Shown: positions 17,952 to 28,000 of the stretch, piece after piece | How the letters are laid out: the number at the start of each line of letters is the position of its first letter | Position numbering within the stretch: the first letter of the stretch is position 1 | Assembly (NCBI RefSeq): GCF_038806765.1 | Contig: NZ_CP152389.1 | Span: 1,550,001 to 1,614,000 of the forward strand | Length of the DNA: 64,000 nucleotides | Reading direction: 5' to 3' | DNA from: Mucilaginibacter sp. CSA2-8R | GTDB lineage: Bacteria > Bacteroidota > Bacteroidia > Sphingobacteriales > Sphingobacteriaceae | Notes under the pieces: model-generated | Told to the model about the DNA's origin: nothing | The model's database searches: none | What the model saw: the letters and a program-made list of their open reading frames with translations, nothing else | Program-made: the position numbers and the translations under genes

Positions 17952-17986
17952 CAAAAAGGTTCTGCCGATGGAGCAGAACCTTTTTG
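17952..17986. terminator. Bidirectional-looking terminator downstream of the APC permease gene
   Basis: CAAAAAGGTTCTGC (17952-17965) pairs perfectly with GCAGAACCTTTTTG (17973-17986); 14-bp stem, 7-nt loop, with A- and T-tracts on either side. It ends the minus-strand permease transcript. Confidence 0.9.
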
Positions 17987-18006
17987 TTTATAGCGTAACA
18001 TTAGTG

Positions 18007-19536
18007 TTAATCAACGTACATCGGATTTGGCGGATCCATTGGTGTTTTATCATCACCTTTACGCACTTTAGAGTGTTTTACACTATAACCAAAGTAAATA
18101 ACAAAGCCGATAATTAACCATACAAACAAACGTGCCCAGTTCTCCCAGCCTTCGCTGGCAATCATAAATAAACATACTATTGCACCTAACGGGCACACAA
18201 TCTGATACAAAGGAGTTTTGAATGGGCGTTTTATATCAGGATCGGTTTTGCGTAAAATAAATATACCTAAGCAAACCAGCACAAAAGCAAACAAGGTGCC
18301 TATACTCACCATATCGCCTACCACGCTGTCGGGAACAAAGCCGGCAAACAATGATACAAACCCAAAAAATAACCATTGTGATTTGTAAGGCGTACGGAAT
18401 TTAGGGTGCAATTTTGAAAACACCGGAGGTACCAGGCCATCTGTACTCATGGTATAGAATACGCGGGTCTGACCCATCAGCATCACCAGGATAACTGACG
18501 AGAAACCAGCCAAAATAGCCACCGTTACTAATTTAGCCAACCACTCATAACCCGGCATGTGATGACGGATAGCATAAGACACAGATGCTTCAGAACCTTG
18601 AGTTAAAAACTCTTTATAAGAAGCAATACCTGTTAAAACGTGTGAGAACAGAATGTATAAAGCAGTACAAATTACCAATGATAATAAAATACCTACCGGC
18701 ATGTCTTTTTGAGGGTTTTTCGCTTCTTGAGCAGCAGTTGATACAGCATCAAAACCAATGAAAGCAAAAAATACAATACTGGCACCCCGCAAAACACCAA
18801 ACCAGCCATGATTGGCCGCGTCTGCATAATTATGCACTACACCAGTATTCAGGGTAACGCTTCCTGCATCAGCCGGAATCATGTAAGGGGTATGGTTAGC
18901 CGGGTTGATAAACTGCCAACCGAAACCTATTATCAATAATACGATAGCTACTTTAACCAATACAATGATGTTGTTTACCACGGCCGACTCTGCAGTGCCA
19001 CGGATTAAGAGCATGGTTAAAAGCAGTATAATTACGATAGCAGGTATGTTAACTATACCTTGCACACCTTCGTGTGATTGAAAAGGGGAGTGGCACCACT
19101 CATAAGGTATGGAGGTGTTAAAAAACGTCATGAGTAAATCGTTCAGGTACTGCGACCAGCCAATAGCAACCGTAGCAGCGCCTAAAGCGTATTCGAGCAC
19201 CAAATCCCAGCCAATAATCCAGGCGATGAACTCGCCCATAGTGGCATAAGAGTAAGTATAAGCACTACCTGCTATAGGTATCATACTGGCAAATTCGGCA
19301 TAACATAAGCCGGCCAATGCACAACCCACTGCAGCAATAATGAATGAAATGGTAACTGCCGGACCAGCATTGCCACCTGCAGCTGCTGCAGTACGCACAA
19401 ATAAACCGGCACCAATAATAGCACCAATACCCAGGGCTATCAACGCGGTAGGCCCGAGCGTACGCTTCAAACTTTTATCCGACTCGGCCGATGCTGCCAG
19501 CAACGACTGAATGGACTTTTTAATAAATAAACTCAT
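18007..19536 (-). CDS. APC-superfamily amino acid permease
   Basis: 509 aa, about 12 transmembrane helices. The start has the APC signature GIGAIIGAGLFVRTAAAAGGNAGPAVTISF, and AEFASMIPIAGSAYTYSY and GFDAVSTAAQEAKNP are typical of the cationic-amino-acid-transporter/YfnA branch. It probably imports amino acids by proton symport or exchange at the inner membrane. Monocistronic, with a clear terminator. Exact substrate not determinable. Confidence 0.92.
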   Translation of the reverse strand: MSLFIKKSIQSLLAASAESDKSLKRTLGPTALIALGIGAIIGAGLFVRTAAAAGGNAGPAVTISFIIAAVGCALAGLCYAEFASMIPIAGSAYTYSYATMGEFIAWIIGWDLVLEYALGAATVAIGWSQYLNDLLMTFFNTSIPYEWCHSPFQSHEGVQGIVNIPAIVIILLLTMLLIRGTAESAVVNNIIVLVKVAIVLLIIGFGWQFINPANHTPYMIPADAGSVTLNTGVVHNYADAANHGWFGVLRGASIVFFAFIGFDAVSTAAQEAKNPQKDMPVGILLSLVICTALYILFSHVLTGIASYKEFLTQGSEASVSYAIRHHMPGYEWLAKLVTVAILAGFSSVILVMLMGQTRVFYTMSTDGLVPPVFSKLHPKFRTPYKSQWLFFGFVSLFAGFVPDSVVGDMVSIGTLFAFVLVCLGIFILRKTDPDIKRPFKTPLYQIVCPLGAIVCLFMIASEGWENWARLFVWLIIGFVIYFGYSVKHSKVRKGDDKTPMDPPNPMYVD

Positions 19537-19854
19537 GTTTTTTGTTCAGTTGTAAAGATTTAATCATGTTTACCTCCAAACGTACTTATTTTTCTTGAAA
19601 ACTTAAAAACCTGCTCGGTAACAATGCCACGATGTGGATAAAATTAGCTTAAGGCCAATTTAAAATTCTTAAGTCATCAAAAAGCGGATAATCATTTCAT
19701 CAAGAGTGCAAGAGAGCTTATTTGTGTGAACTTTTTGCGATAAGAAAAAGGTTTACACTGTGATATTAGACTTTGGAATGTTTTTTAAACAAAAAAGCTT
19801 CCCTGTTTGGCAGAGAAGCTTAAAAAAATCAAGTTATCAGTGGTGATATATTAA
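19537..19854 (-). promoter_or_regulatory. Intergenic region between response regulator and permease genes
   Basis: 318 bases without a gene. It contains the response-regulator terminator (19791-19827) and a DnaA-box-like TGTGGATAA (19633-19641) that may be fortuitous. The remainder should hold the permease promoter, but no exact TAnnTTTG box is visible. Confidence 0.5.
19791..19827 (-). terminator. Terminator of the response-regulator gene
   Basis: AAGCTTC (19795-19801) and GAAGCTT (19815-19821) pair, extended by CTG/CAG inside; A-tract 19791-19796 gives the T-run on the minus strand. Confidence 0.8.
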
Positions 19855-20547
19855 TTATACGTACTCAAATTTGTAACCCACGCCTTTAACAGTTGACACA
19901 TAGTTTTCGCCAAGCTTTTCGCGCAGCTTGCGAATGTGAACGTCGATGGTGCGGTTGGTTACCACTACCGAGTCTTCCCAGATATTTTTCAGTATAACGT
20001 CGCGGGTATAAACCTTACCTGGCTTGGATGCTAGTAGATAGAGCAGCTCAAATTCTTTTTTAGCTAACACTACCTTGGTACCGTTTTGATAAACCAAGTA
20101 ACTTTCGCGGTCTATCACTAAATCACCAACTTCCAGTTTATTGTCTGATACTTCGTCCGGTCCGGCGTTACGGCGTAAAATAGCATTAATGCGGCTAACT
20201 AGTGCACGCGGTTTAATAGGTTTGGCTATGTAATCATCAGCACCTACGTTAAAACCGGCAATTTCTGAGTACTCTTCACTACGGGCGGTTAAAAATACCA
20301 TGAAGGTGTTTTTAAACTCGGGCATGGTACGCATTACACGACAAGCCTCAATGCCATCCATCTTTGGCATCATGATGTCGAGCACAATCAGATCGGGCAA
20401 TACTTTTTTGGCTTCGGCCACCGCCTCCTGACCATTATGAGCTAAATAAACCTGGTAGCCCTCTTTTTTTAAATTGTATTCAATAAGCTCTAAAATATCC
20501 GGCTCGTCATCAACAATAAGAATCTTTTGTTTTGCAGTAGTGCTCAT
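19855..20547 (-). CDS. OmpR/PhoB-type response regulator
   Basis: 230-aa two-component transcription factor. The receiver domain (about 7-122) has the acidic pair D13/D14, phospho-acceptor D57 (LIVLDIMMPKMDG) and the conserved Lys of AKPIKP; the C-terminal winged-helix domain (about 135-228) has VVVTNRTIDVHIRKLREKLGENYVSTVKGVGYKFE. No histidine kinase lies beside it here, so its partner is elsewhere. A TACATTTG -7 box lies at 20565-20572 on the minus strand. Confidence 0.95.
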   Translation of the reverse strand: MSTTAKQKILIVDDEPDILELIEYNLKKEGYQVYLAHNGQEAVAEAKKVLPDLIVLDIMMPKMDGIEACRVMRTMPEFKNTFMVFLTARSEEYSEIAGFNVGADDYIAKPIKPRALVSRINAILRRNAGPDEVSDNKLEVGDLVIDRESYLVYQNGTKVVLAKKEFELLYLLASKPGKVYTRDVILKNIWEDSVVVTNRTIDVHIRKLREKLGENYVSTVKGVGYKFEYV

Positions 20548-20564
20548 TAGGTCGAATTTTGAAA

Positions 20565-20572
20565 CAAATGTA
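20565..20572 (-). promoter_or_regulatory. -7 promoter box of the response-regulator gene
   Basis: On the minus strand TACATTTG, an exact TAnnTTTG match, 18 bases upstream of the ATG. Confidence 0.5.
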
Positions 20573-20634
20573 AAGGCAATACAAAAGTAAATGGTTAAAC
20601 CAATGTTAATAAATTGTTAAAGCTTAATATTTGC

Positions 20635-21747
20635 TTAAAGTTGAGCAAAGGTTTTGTTAAAAAACTCTTCCAGGTTTTGACCTGTAATGTTTTTAGCGAT
20701 TATTTTTCCTTGCGGATCGATGATAATATTAGATGGAATTGCCTCAATATGATATAGTTTTTCGGTAGGCCCGTCAAACTTTTGCAGGTCTGATGCATGC
20801 TGCCAGGTTAATTTATCATCGTTAATAGCTTTTTGCCAAGCAGCTTTATCTTCATCAAGCGATATGCCTAAAATATTAAGGCCTTTGCCTTTAAACTGGT
20901 TGTACAAACGTACTACGTTTGGATTTTCCTGACGGCAAGGTAAACACCAGGACGCCCAAAAATCCAGCATCACATATTTGCCTTTATAGTCAGATAGCTT
21001 CACCGGTTTACCTTCAATGGTTTTAATGGTAAAATCAGGCGCTTCATGACCAATAGATAAAGGTTTGGCCGCTTCCATTTGCCTGATAAATTGCTGCACA
21101 GGAGCATTATCTTTAAACTTGTCTTTAATATCATCAGCATAAGTCACCAGTTGCTGCTCATATTTATATGGGTCTAAAGACATGGCTGCATAAAAAGCCG
21201 CTAACGAATTTTTATTATCGTTAACAAACTTGATGACCTGGTCACTGTAACCGGCCATGTTTTTTTCTAATATTGGCTGATATACCTTGAGCAGCGAATC
21301 CTGGTTTTTCACGCCCTGCGCCTTACTCTGAAACTCGCCAACCAGTTGTGCATTTTTTTCGCCAAAGGCATTACTAAAGGTGTTAAACTCTTTTATTTTT
21401 TCAGACTCTTGTGAGCCTTCAATTTTGTAAGTATGGGCTTGGTCGTTTAGGTCAGTTTCAAATGAAATGTTGTCGCCGTTTTGGGCAATTAAATCGTAAA
21501 TAGAACTGCCTATGCGCAGTTTGAACAAGTTGGCCGTGGCCGACTGATTTTTAAACTTAAAGCTGCCGGCTTTTAATTCGGCCGAGTCAATCACACTCAC
21601 CTGCGAAGTATCAGCCCGTAACAGGTAAGCTTTTTTTAGCTCGCCTGGGTTGTCAATTTTCCCTTCAATAGTAAAGCCCGATTTATCTTTACAAGCATAG
21701 ATGCTGAATAAGAGCGGAAGGCCGTATGCTAATAAGTATTTTTTCAT
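20635..21747 (-). CDS. TlpA-like thiol:disulfide oxidoreductase lipoprotein (DUF4369 + thioredoxin fold)
   Basis: 370 aa. A signal sequence ending in the lipobox-like SIYAC, an N-terminal DUF4369 domain (about 20-135, FTIEGKIDNPGELKKAYLLRAD), a helical linker, and a C-terminal TlpA/AhpC thioredoxin domain (about 235-370) with active-site C268-L-P-C271. It probably acts in the periplasm on disulfides. Its start overlaps the gatB stop as ATGA, so it is translationally coupled to gatB, an unexpected partner. A specific client is unknown. Confidence 0.9.
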   Translation of the reverse strand: MKKYLLAYGLPLLFSIYACKDKSGFTIEGKIDNPGELKKAYLLRADTSQVSVIDSAELKAGSFKFKNQSATANLFKLRIGSSIYDLIAQNGDNISFETDLNDQAHTYKIEGSQESEKIKEFNTFSNAFGEKNAQLVGEFQSKAQGVKNQDSLLKVYQPILEKNMAGYSDQVIKFVNDNKNSLAAFYAAMSLDPYKYEQQLVTYADDIKDKFKDNAPVQQFIRQMEAAKPLSIGHEAPDFTIKTIEGKPVKLSDYKGKYVMLDFWASWCLPCRQENPNVVRLYNQFKGKGLNILGISLDEDKAAWQKAINDDKLTWQHASDLQKFDGPTEKLYHIEAIPSNIIIDPQGKIIAKNITGQNLEEFFNKTFAQL

Positions 21748-23216
21748 GATTTTGCTTGTAGCGCGTTAATTAAAAGCTGGTTTGTTTTCTGCGGATCAAT
21801 TTTACCTTTAGAGCGTTTCATTATTTCGCCCATAAACAATCCTAATACGCCTTTTTTCCCTTTTTGGTATTCGATCACCTTATCGGGGTATTTAGCCAGG
21901 GCTTCGTGGATAAATTGATCCAACTCGTTGCTGTCATCGCTGATGAGCAGATTTAACTCTTCGGCCACCTGGGCTGCTGTTTTATCTGGGTGCAGCAGCA
22001 GTGCCGGGAACAGTTTATGTGCTGCTACCGTATGATTTACTTTGCCATCATCCACCAACTGTATCAGCCTGCATAATTGCTGCGGAGTAAGGCCAAGTGA
22101 GGTGATGGTTTGATGATGTTCGTTTAAATATGATTTTACGGTGCCCATTAACCAGTGCGCAGCACCTTTATAGTTGGCAGTATGTGCTATTACCTGTTCA
22201 AAAAACAAGGCGGTATCATGGTCGGCCACAATAACAGAGGCATCATATTCTGATAAGCCTAACTGTTGGGTGTATTTATGATAAAGTTCTTCGGGCAATG
22301 CCGGCATACTGCGGCGTATGTTTTCCAGGTAATCATCGCTCAGCAACAATGGTTGCAAATCGGGTTCAGGAAAATAACGATAATCATTCGCCATCTCTTT
22401 AGAGCGAAGTACTGAAGTTTCGCCGGTGTCTGCATTAAAGTTCAGCGTATTTTGTTCAATGTAGCCGCCTGCTTCAATAATGTCTATTTGCCTTAAAAAT
22501 TCATGTTCAATGGCCCGCTGTACATTGCGTATCGAGTTCAGGTTTTTTACCTCGCAGCGGTTGCCCAGTTGGGTAGCCCCTTTAAGCCGTACTGAAATGT
22601 TGGCATCGCAACGCATGCTACCTTCTTCCATGTTACCATCGCAAATGCTGAGGTAACGCAGCAGCCGGCGCATTTCGGTAAGGTATAATCCGGCTTCTTC
22701 ACTGCTATGAATGTCAGGTTGGGATACAATTTCGAGCAGAGGCACTCCAGCGCGATTTAAGTCAATAAGCGAATACGAATCGTGCTGGTCATGCATACTT
22801 TTACCTGCATCCTCTTCCATATGGATATGATGAATAGCTATAGACCGTTCAGAGCCGTCATGCCGTTTTACTTTTACGTAGCCGCCGGTAATAATAGGGT
22901 GCTGGTCCTGGCTAATCTGGTAACCTTTGGGTAAATCAGCATAAAAGTAATTTTTGCGGGCAAAGTTGTTATACCGGTTAACTTCGCCGTGGCAGGCAAA
23001 GCCTAACTTTACAGCATACTCAACCGCTTTTTTATTTAGAAAAGGTAGCGTGCCGGGATGCCCTAATGATACCATGCTCACATGCTCATTAGGCTGAGCA
23101 CCAAATGAGGCACTATCTGACGAAAAGATTTTGCTTTGGGTAGATAATTGTGCATGCACTTCTAAACCCACTACCAGTTCATATTTATCGCTTACTTCGG
23201 TGTTACTATCAGTCAT
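21744..23216 (-). CDS. gatB: Asp-tRNA(Asn)/Glu-tRNA(Gln) amidotransferase subunit B
   Basis: 490-aa subunit that phosphorylates the misacylated tRNA-bound Glu or Asp so that GatA-derived ammonia can form Gln- or Asn-tRNA. Motifs ELVVGLEVHAQLSTQSKIFSSD, ARKNYFYADLPKGYQISQ and MEEGSMRCDANISVR are diagnostic, with the C-terminal GatB/YqeY helical tail (about 340-490). gatA and gatC are not in the window. Four-base overlap with the downstream thioredoxin lipoprotein gene. Confidence 0.97.
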   Translation of the reverse strand: MTDSNTEVSDKYELVVGLEVHAQLSTQSKIFSSDSASFGAQPNEHVSMVSLGHPGTLPFLNKKAVEYAVKLGFACHGEVNRYNNFARKNYFYADLPKGYQISQDQHPIITGGYVKVKRHDGSERSIAIHHIHMEEDAGKSMHDQHDSYSLIDLNRAGVPLLEIVSQPDIHSSEEAGLYLTEMRRLLRYLSICDGNMEEGSMRCDANISVRLKGATQLGNRCEVKNLNSIRNVQRAIEHEFLRQIDIIEAGGYIEQNTLNFNADTGETSVLRSKEMANDYRYFPEPDLQPLLLSDDYLENIRRSMPALPEELYHKYTQQLGLSEYDASVIVADHDTALFFEQVIAHTANYKGAAHWLMGTVKSYLNEHHQTITSLGLTPQQLCRLIQLVDDGKVNHTVAAHKLFPALLLHPDKTAAQVAEELNLLISDDSNELDQFIHEALAKYPDKVIEYQKGKKGVLGLFMGEIMKRSKGKIDPQKTNQLLINALQAKS

Positions 23217-23471
23217 TACAGTATAAAATACAGATTTGCATCCGTCCTAACATGGCAAATATAAATTTATTCGCTGCTAATCATTGGAAAAACGGTATAA
23301 ACTTTAATTCTAAACAACTAAATAGATACCTGCTAATATGTATGTGATTTGCCAGGTTGGTTGTGCCTATGTAAACTAAATTTAACTTTTATTGTTAAAA
23401 TCTGCGTTGTGTTTAGTACTGCTCATACCACTAAACAGGTATGTGCATATCAACCTTTTTTATCGCTGCTC

Positions 23472-24578
23472 ATGACTACAGATACACTTAAAAGACCGGC
23501 TTTTAAGAAAGCGGGTGCCGATGATTTTTTTAAGCAATTAAATTCCGAAGTACAGCAACGCGTGCTCAACAACCGCAAAATACAACAGATAATTGTTGTT
23601 AAGTCAGTACTGTTAGTTCTGTTATATTTTGCCTTTTATGCCTGCATCCTGGTATTCGGCAACTACACTCCTTACTTATTTACTTTTTACATAGCTACCG
23701 GATTAACCATGATTATGGTTTTTTTAAACGGTTTTCATGATGCAGCGCATGGTGCGGTGTTTAAATCCCGTTATCATAATGAGTTGTACACTTATGTGTT
23801 AGAACTTTTTGGCAGCAATAGTTATATATGGAAAAAACGCCACCTATTGTTACATCACCCATTTCCAAATTTACAGCATTGGGATATTGATGTAAAGCAA
23901 AGCAACGTTGTTCGTATTTTTCCGGAAAGCCCGCGTTATCGCTTTCACCGGTACCAACATATTTATATGTGGTTTTTGTACTTGTTTTATACGTTGAACT
24001 GGTTACTGGTACGCGACTTTAAAGACTTTTTTGGTACCCAGGATAACTACTTAAAAAGGGTAACCCATATACCTGCCATTGAGTATGTTAAATTGTTTGC
24101 TGCCAAAGCAGGTAACTTGCTAGCGATGCTCGGCATCCCGATGCTGGTACTTAATCAGCCCTGGAATATGGTATTGCTGGCTTTTTTGGCAATGCACATC
24201 ACCTCCAGCGGGTTCGGGGTAATGGCGCTGCTATCAACTCATGCTGATGAAGATGCAGCGTTTCCGTTGCCTCCAGAGAATGGAACTTTAGATATGACCT
24301 GGGCAATGTACCAGATTACCGAAACCAAAGATTTTAGCCCAAACAGTAAAGTCGCTAATTTTTTATTCGGCGGGTTCAATCATCATGTAGCGCATCACCT
24401 GTTCCCGACGGTGGCGCATACCTATTATCCGGCAATTACACCTATCATCAGAGAATATGCCGCTAAATATAACCTGCCATACCGGTCTTACCCGTTAAGT
24501 GAGGCTGTGCGCTCGCATTTTATGTTGTTAAAAAAGAGTGGCAGCAAAGAAAGTTTGTTTGTACACGGTGAACTTTAA
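23472..24578 (+). CDS. Membrane fatty acid desaturase (acyl-lipid/acyl-CoA type)
   Basis: 368-aa di-iron membrane desaturase. The three histidine clusters are present: H89-DAA-H93, H124-LLL-H128-H129, and H304-H305-VA-H308-H309 within FNHHVAHHLFP; hydrophobic helices surround them. There is no cytochrome b5 domain, so an external electron donor is needed. I chose the ATG at 23472 (MTTDTLKRPAFKK) because the 41 codons upstream in the same frame are Cys-rich and unlike the family. Regiochemistry is not predictable. Followed by a strong terminator. Confidence 0.9.
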   Translation: MTTDTLKRPAFKKAGADDFFKQLNSEVQQRVLNNRKIQQIIVVKSVLLVLLYFAFYACILVFGNYTPYLFTFYIATGLTMIMVFLNGFHDAAHGAVFKSRYHNELYTYVLELFGSNSYIWKKRHLLLHHPFPNLQHWDIDVKQSNVVRIFPESPRYRFHRYQHIYMWFLYLFYTLNWLLVRDFKDFFGTQDNYLKRVTHIPAIEYVKLFAAKAGNLLAMLGIPMLVLNQPWNMVLLAFLAMHITSSGFGVMALLSTHADEDAAFPLPPENGTLDMTWAMYQITETKDFSPNSKVANFLFGGFNHHVAHHLFPTVAHTYYPAITPIIREYAAKYNLPYRSYPLSEAVRSHFMLLKKSGSKESLFVHGEL

Positions 24579-24591
24579 ATTGCCGTTTACA

Positions 24592-24640
24592 TAAAAGCAA
24601 AGTGCCTGAAAAAATCATCTTTTCAGGCACTTTGCTTTTA
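24592..24640. terminator. Bidirectional terminator between desaturase and DUF1810 genes
   Basis: A perfect 21-bp inverted repeat (24592-24612 with 24620-24640, core AAAGTGCCTGAAAA) with a 7-nt loop and A/T tracts at both ends. The TAA stop of the DUF1810 gene is inside the right arm. Confidence 0.92.
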
Positions 24641-25066
24641 TTTATGATTAATCAACTGCAGTGTTTTTTGATCTCTGTCTCCATCATAATACTTTGACAA
24701 CACTTGCTCAAATACCGGGTTGGCATTAGGCAAAGATGCAAATAAGGTCATGCTTGATTTAAGCTTCATATCATCAGGACTGCCAAAAATATAATGAGGA
24801 TCATTGCCAGGCAAAGCCAGTAGTGCTTCACATATCTCGATCAGTCGCTTACTTAGCACTTGGGTGTTAAGATAATCCATAGCTTCCTGCTTGTCCTGAA
24901 TGCCGTAAAAGCGGGCAGTTTCGCTCATGCCGAGGCCTCTCAGTTGCGGAAATATATACCACATCCAGTGGCTGCGTTTTTTACCTTTTTTAATTTCTGA
25001 TAGCGCCGTCGCATAATCATTCTGCTGCGCCTTTATGAACCGGTCGAGGCTGTTTTCCTGAGTCAT
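24638..25066 (-). CDS. DUF1810 family protein
   Basis: 142 aa; matches the DUF1810 pattern throughout (DRFIKAQQNDYATALSEIKKGKKRSHWMWYIFPQ, GLGMSETARFYGI, DDMKLKSSMTLF). Family members are small cytosolic proteins of unknown function. It lies 33 bases after the amidohydrolase gene on the same strand and may be read through from it. Confidence 0.88.
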   Translation of the reverse strand: MTQENSLDRFIKAQQNDYATALSEIKKGKKRSHWMWYIFPQLRGLGMSETARFYGIQDKQEAMDYLNTQVLSKRLIEICEALLALPGNDPHYIFGSPDDMKLKSSMTLFASLPNANPVFEQVLSKYYDGDRDQKTLQLINHK

Positions 25067-25099
25067 TTTTTTAAGTTATTTAAGTTAGATAGACGTTGA

Positions 25100-28000
25100 T
25101 CAATTTTCACCATCGCTGCTGCCGAACAGATAAGTTTCGGTGTTACCTACCGGTAAATTCATCAGCTCGCCACGGCCTAACTGCCACCAGAAACGTAAAC
25201 GAGGTTTTTCGGTGTTACCTGTTTCGTTCATCGAGTCCGAATCATATAACCGGCCATTAGCCATCACATATTTAATATTATCGCTGGTGCGAATGTCATC
25301 CAGCGGATTTTGGTTTAGTACTACCAAGTCGGCCAATTTACCTACTTCCAACGAGCCAATCTCTTTATCCATACCCAGATAAGCTGCTCCGTTTATGGTG
25401 GCACAACGCAGGGCCTGCATTGGGGTAAACCCGCCCTGGCTCAGCATCCATAATTCCCAGTGTGCACCTAAACCTTGTAACTGCCCATGTGCACCTAAAT
25501 TTACCCTGGTGCCGCCATCTGCAATTTGCTTAGTAGCTTTAGCTGCGTCTATATGGCCGTAATCGCCGTATTCGGATGTGGTGCGGCGGCGTGAGCGTGA
25601 ATCAATAATAGCCGGCGGCGTAAAGGTGAGCAGGTGCTCGTTTTTCCATACCTCGCTGCGGTCGTACCAGTAATTTTCGCCAAACTGGCTGCCATAAGAT
25701 ACAATAAGGGTAGGAGTATAGCCGGTTCTGCTGGCATTCCAAAAAGATTTTACATCCTTGTATACCGGCCATACAGGTATGTTATGCTCTATGCCGGTAT
25801 GGCCATCGGCTATCATGTTCATGTTGGTAAAAAAGGTAGATCCGCCTTCGGGTACTACCTGCATTTGCAATTCGCGGGCAGCTTCTATAATTTGCTGGCG
25901 CTGTTCGCGGCGCGGTTGGTTGTAGCTTTTTACCGAAAATGCACCAACGGCTTTTAAACGGCGCAAACTTGAGCGCGCATCGTCAATATTATTGATAACT
26001 GTTTTAAAATCGCCATCGGCTCCGTATAAAATAGTACCGGTTGAGTATACCCGCGGGCCAACCATGCGGCCGGCCTTCACCATTTCTGATTGACTGAAAA
26101 CCATTTCTGTATTGCTCGAAGGGTCGTGCGAGGTAGTTACGCCATAAGCCAGGTTGGCAAAATAATGCCAGTCTTGCTGCGGCGAAATACCATCCGGACT
26201 AACGCCTAAATGCCCGTGCACATCAATAATACCTGGAATGATAGTTTTACCAGCCACATTATAAACCTTGGCATCTGCTGGAGGCTGTACATCTTTACCT
26301 ACGGCCACAATCTGGTTGCGATCTATCACAATGGTGCCTTTTTCAATCACCTCATCACCCTTCATGGTAATGATCCGTGCATTGGTAAATGCAATTTTGC
26401 CGGTAGGCTGATCTGCTTTTAACCTTAAACCAATATCAACACCGGCGGTATCGGTCGCAGTGGCTTTGTCGTTATCGCCATCAGCAAAAGAAAATGCCAT
26501 ACGTATATCTTTAGTATAATATTTAGGGCCTAAAGTCCACATCAACTTCTGGCTGTCTTTGCTCCAGTGCAGGTAAGTGCCGGCATCACGGGTAAGGCGG
26601 TTGAGCGGCAGGGCTTTGTTGGTAGATGACAGCTCTTGGGCGTTACCCGTGTAGGTAAGCGGTGTTAAATAGCAGTTATATAATTCGGTAAAAGCCATCC
26701 ATTTTCCATCCGGGCTTGGGTTAAACTGAGTAGCATAGGTTGAGGTATAAAGCGTTTTAGGGGCAGTGCCCGGATTAACGAGGTCAATCACTTTAAAGGC
26801 TTTTTTGCCATTTTCTGTACTTTGATAGTATAACTTGCTGTCATCTGCCGAAAACTGAGGGCGGATGCCGTTATTGAGCAGCATTTGCGCCGTGCCCCCT
26901 GTGGCGGGCACTACATAAATACCGGGATTTTTGCCGTAAGCATATCCTAAAACATCATTACCCTCGCCCTTGCGGTAAACTATCTTATCGCCTTTGTTAG
27001 AAAAAACCGGCGAGTAATATAAACCTCTGTCGGCAGTTACGCGGATAATTCGCTTGGTAGCCAAATCAACCACATTAACCGCGCCTTTCAATTCATCGGT
27101 CCAGCTGGTATAAACCAGTTGTTTACCATCTGGGCTAAAGGCTGGTTCATACTCAAACTCCCGAGAATCGGTAACACGCTCAGGTTTGCCATTAGGTAAA
27201 TCTTTAACGTAGAGATATCCGGCTGCATTGAAAGCCACACGCTTAACATCGGGCGAGGTAGTGAGCTGGCGGATCATCCGCACGGTAAACTCATCCTGAT
27301 ATACCTTTTGCGGAAAGTGCAGTGCGTCGGTAATGGTTTGCTGTGAGGTAAGTTCAAACGGCACATTAGCCACGCTTAGGGTAGTGATATCCAGGTTCCA
27401 GATCTTTCCTTTAGCATAAAAAACAATATGCTGATTGTCGGGCAGCCAGTTAAAGTTAGGATAGGTGCCAAAAATAGCCCATGTTTCCTGCTGGTCGTGG
27501 CTCAGGTTATCATACACCGGAAATTCTTCGCCGGTTAACAAATTGTGGATGTACAAAACGCTTTTTAAGCGGTTGCGTTTCACAAAAGCCATCAGCTTGC
27601 CATCGGGCGATATTTGTGGCCGGCAAGCACCGCCAGCGCCGCCGGTTACGGTTTCAATTTGGCCGGTTTGCCGGTTTAAACGTTTGATGGCATAAATGCC
27701 CTGGTATGGGTCTTTATTGTATTGAAAATTAGGGCCTGGCGTTACATCTTCACTCCAGTACACATAAGTACCCTTGGGCGAAACGACAGGTTCGCCGGCA
27801 TCCTGCTGATCGTTTTTTCGTTTAGTTAGCTGTAAGCCATCACCGCCGTTTTTGTGGTACATCCAAATTTCGCCAGCGCCTAACGAGCGTGCACCTGTAA
27901 AATGTTTCCGGGCCACAATATATTGGCCATCGGGTGTCCAATAGGGGTTATTCAGTAACCTGAAGTTTTCTTTGGTAATAGCGCGTTTGGCGCCGCCATC

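Noticed and set aside
19633..19641. DnaA box in the permease/response-regulator gap
   Set aside because: A lone perfect nonamer with no cluster or conserved neighbour; not treated as an origin.
23349..23471. N-terminal extension of the desaturase
   Set aside because: The extra 41 residues are Cys-rich and unlike family members; the ATG at 23472 gives a normal start.
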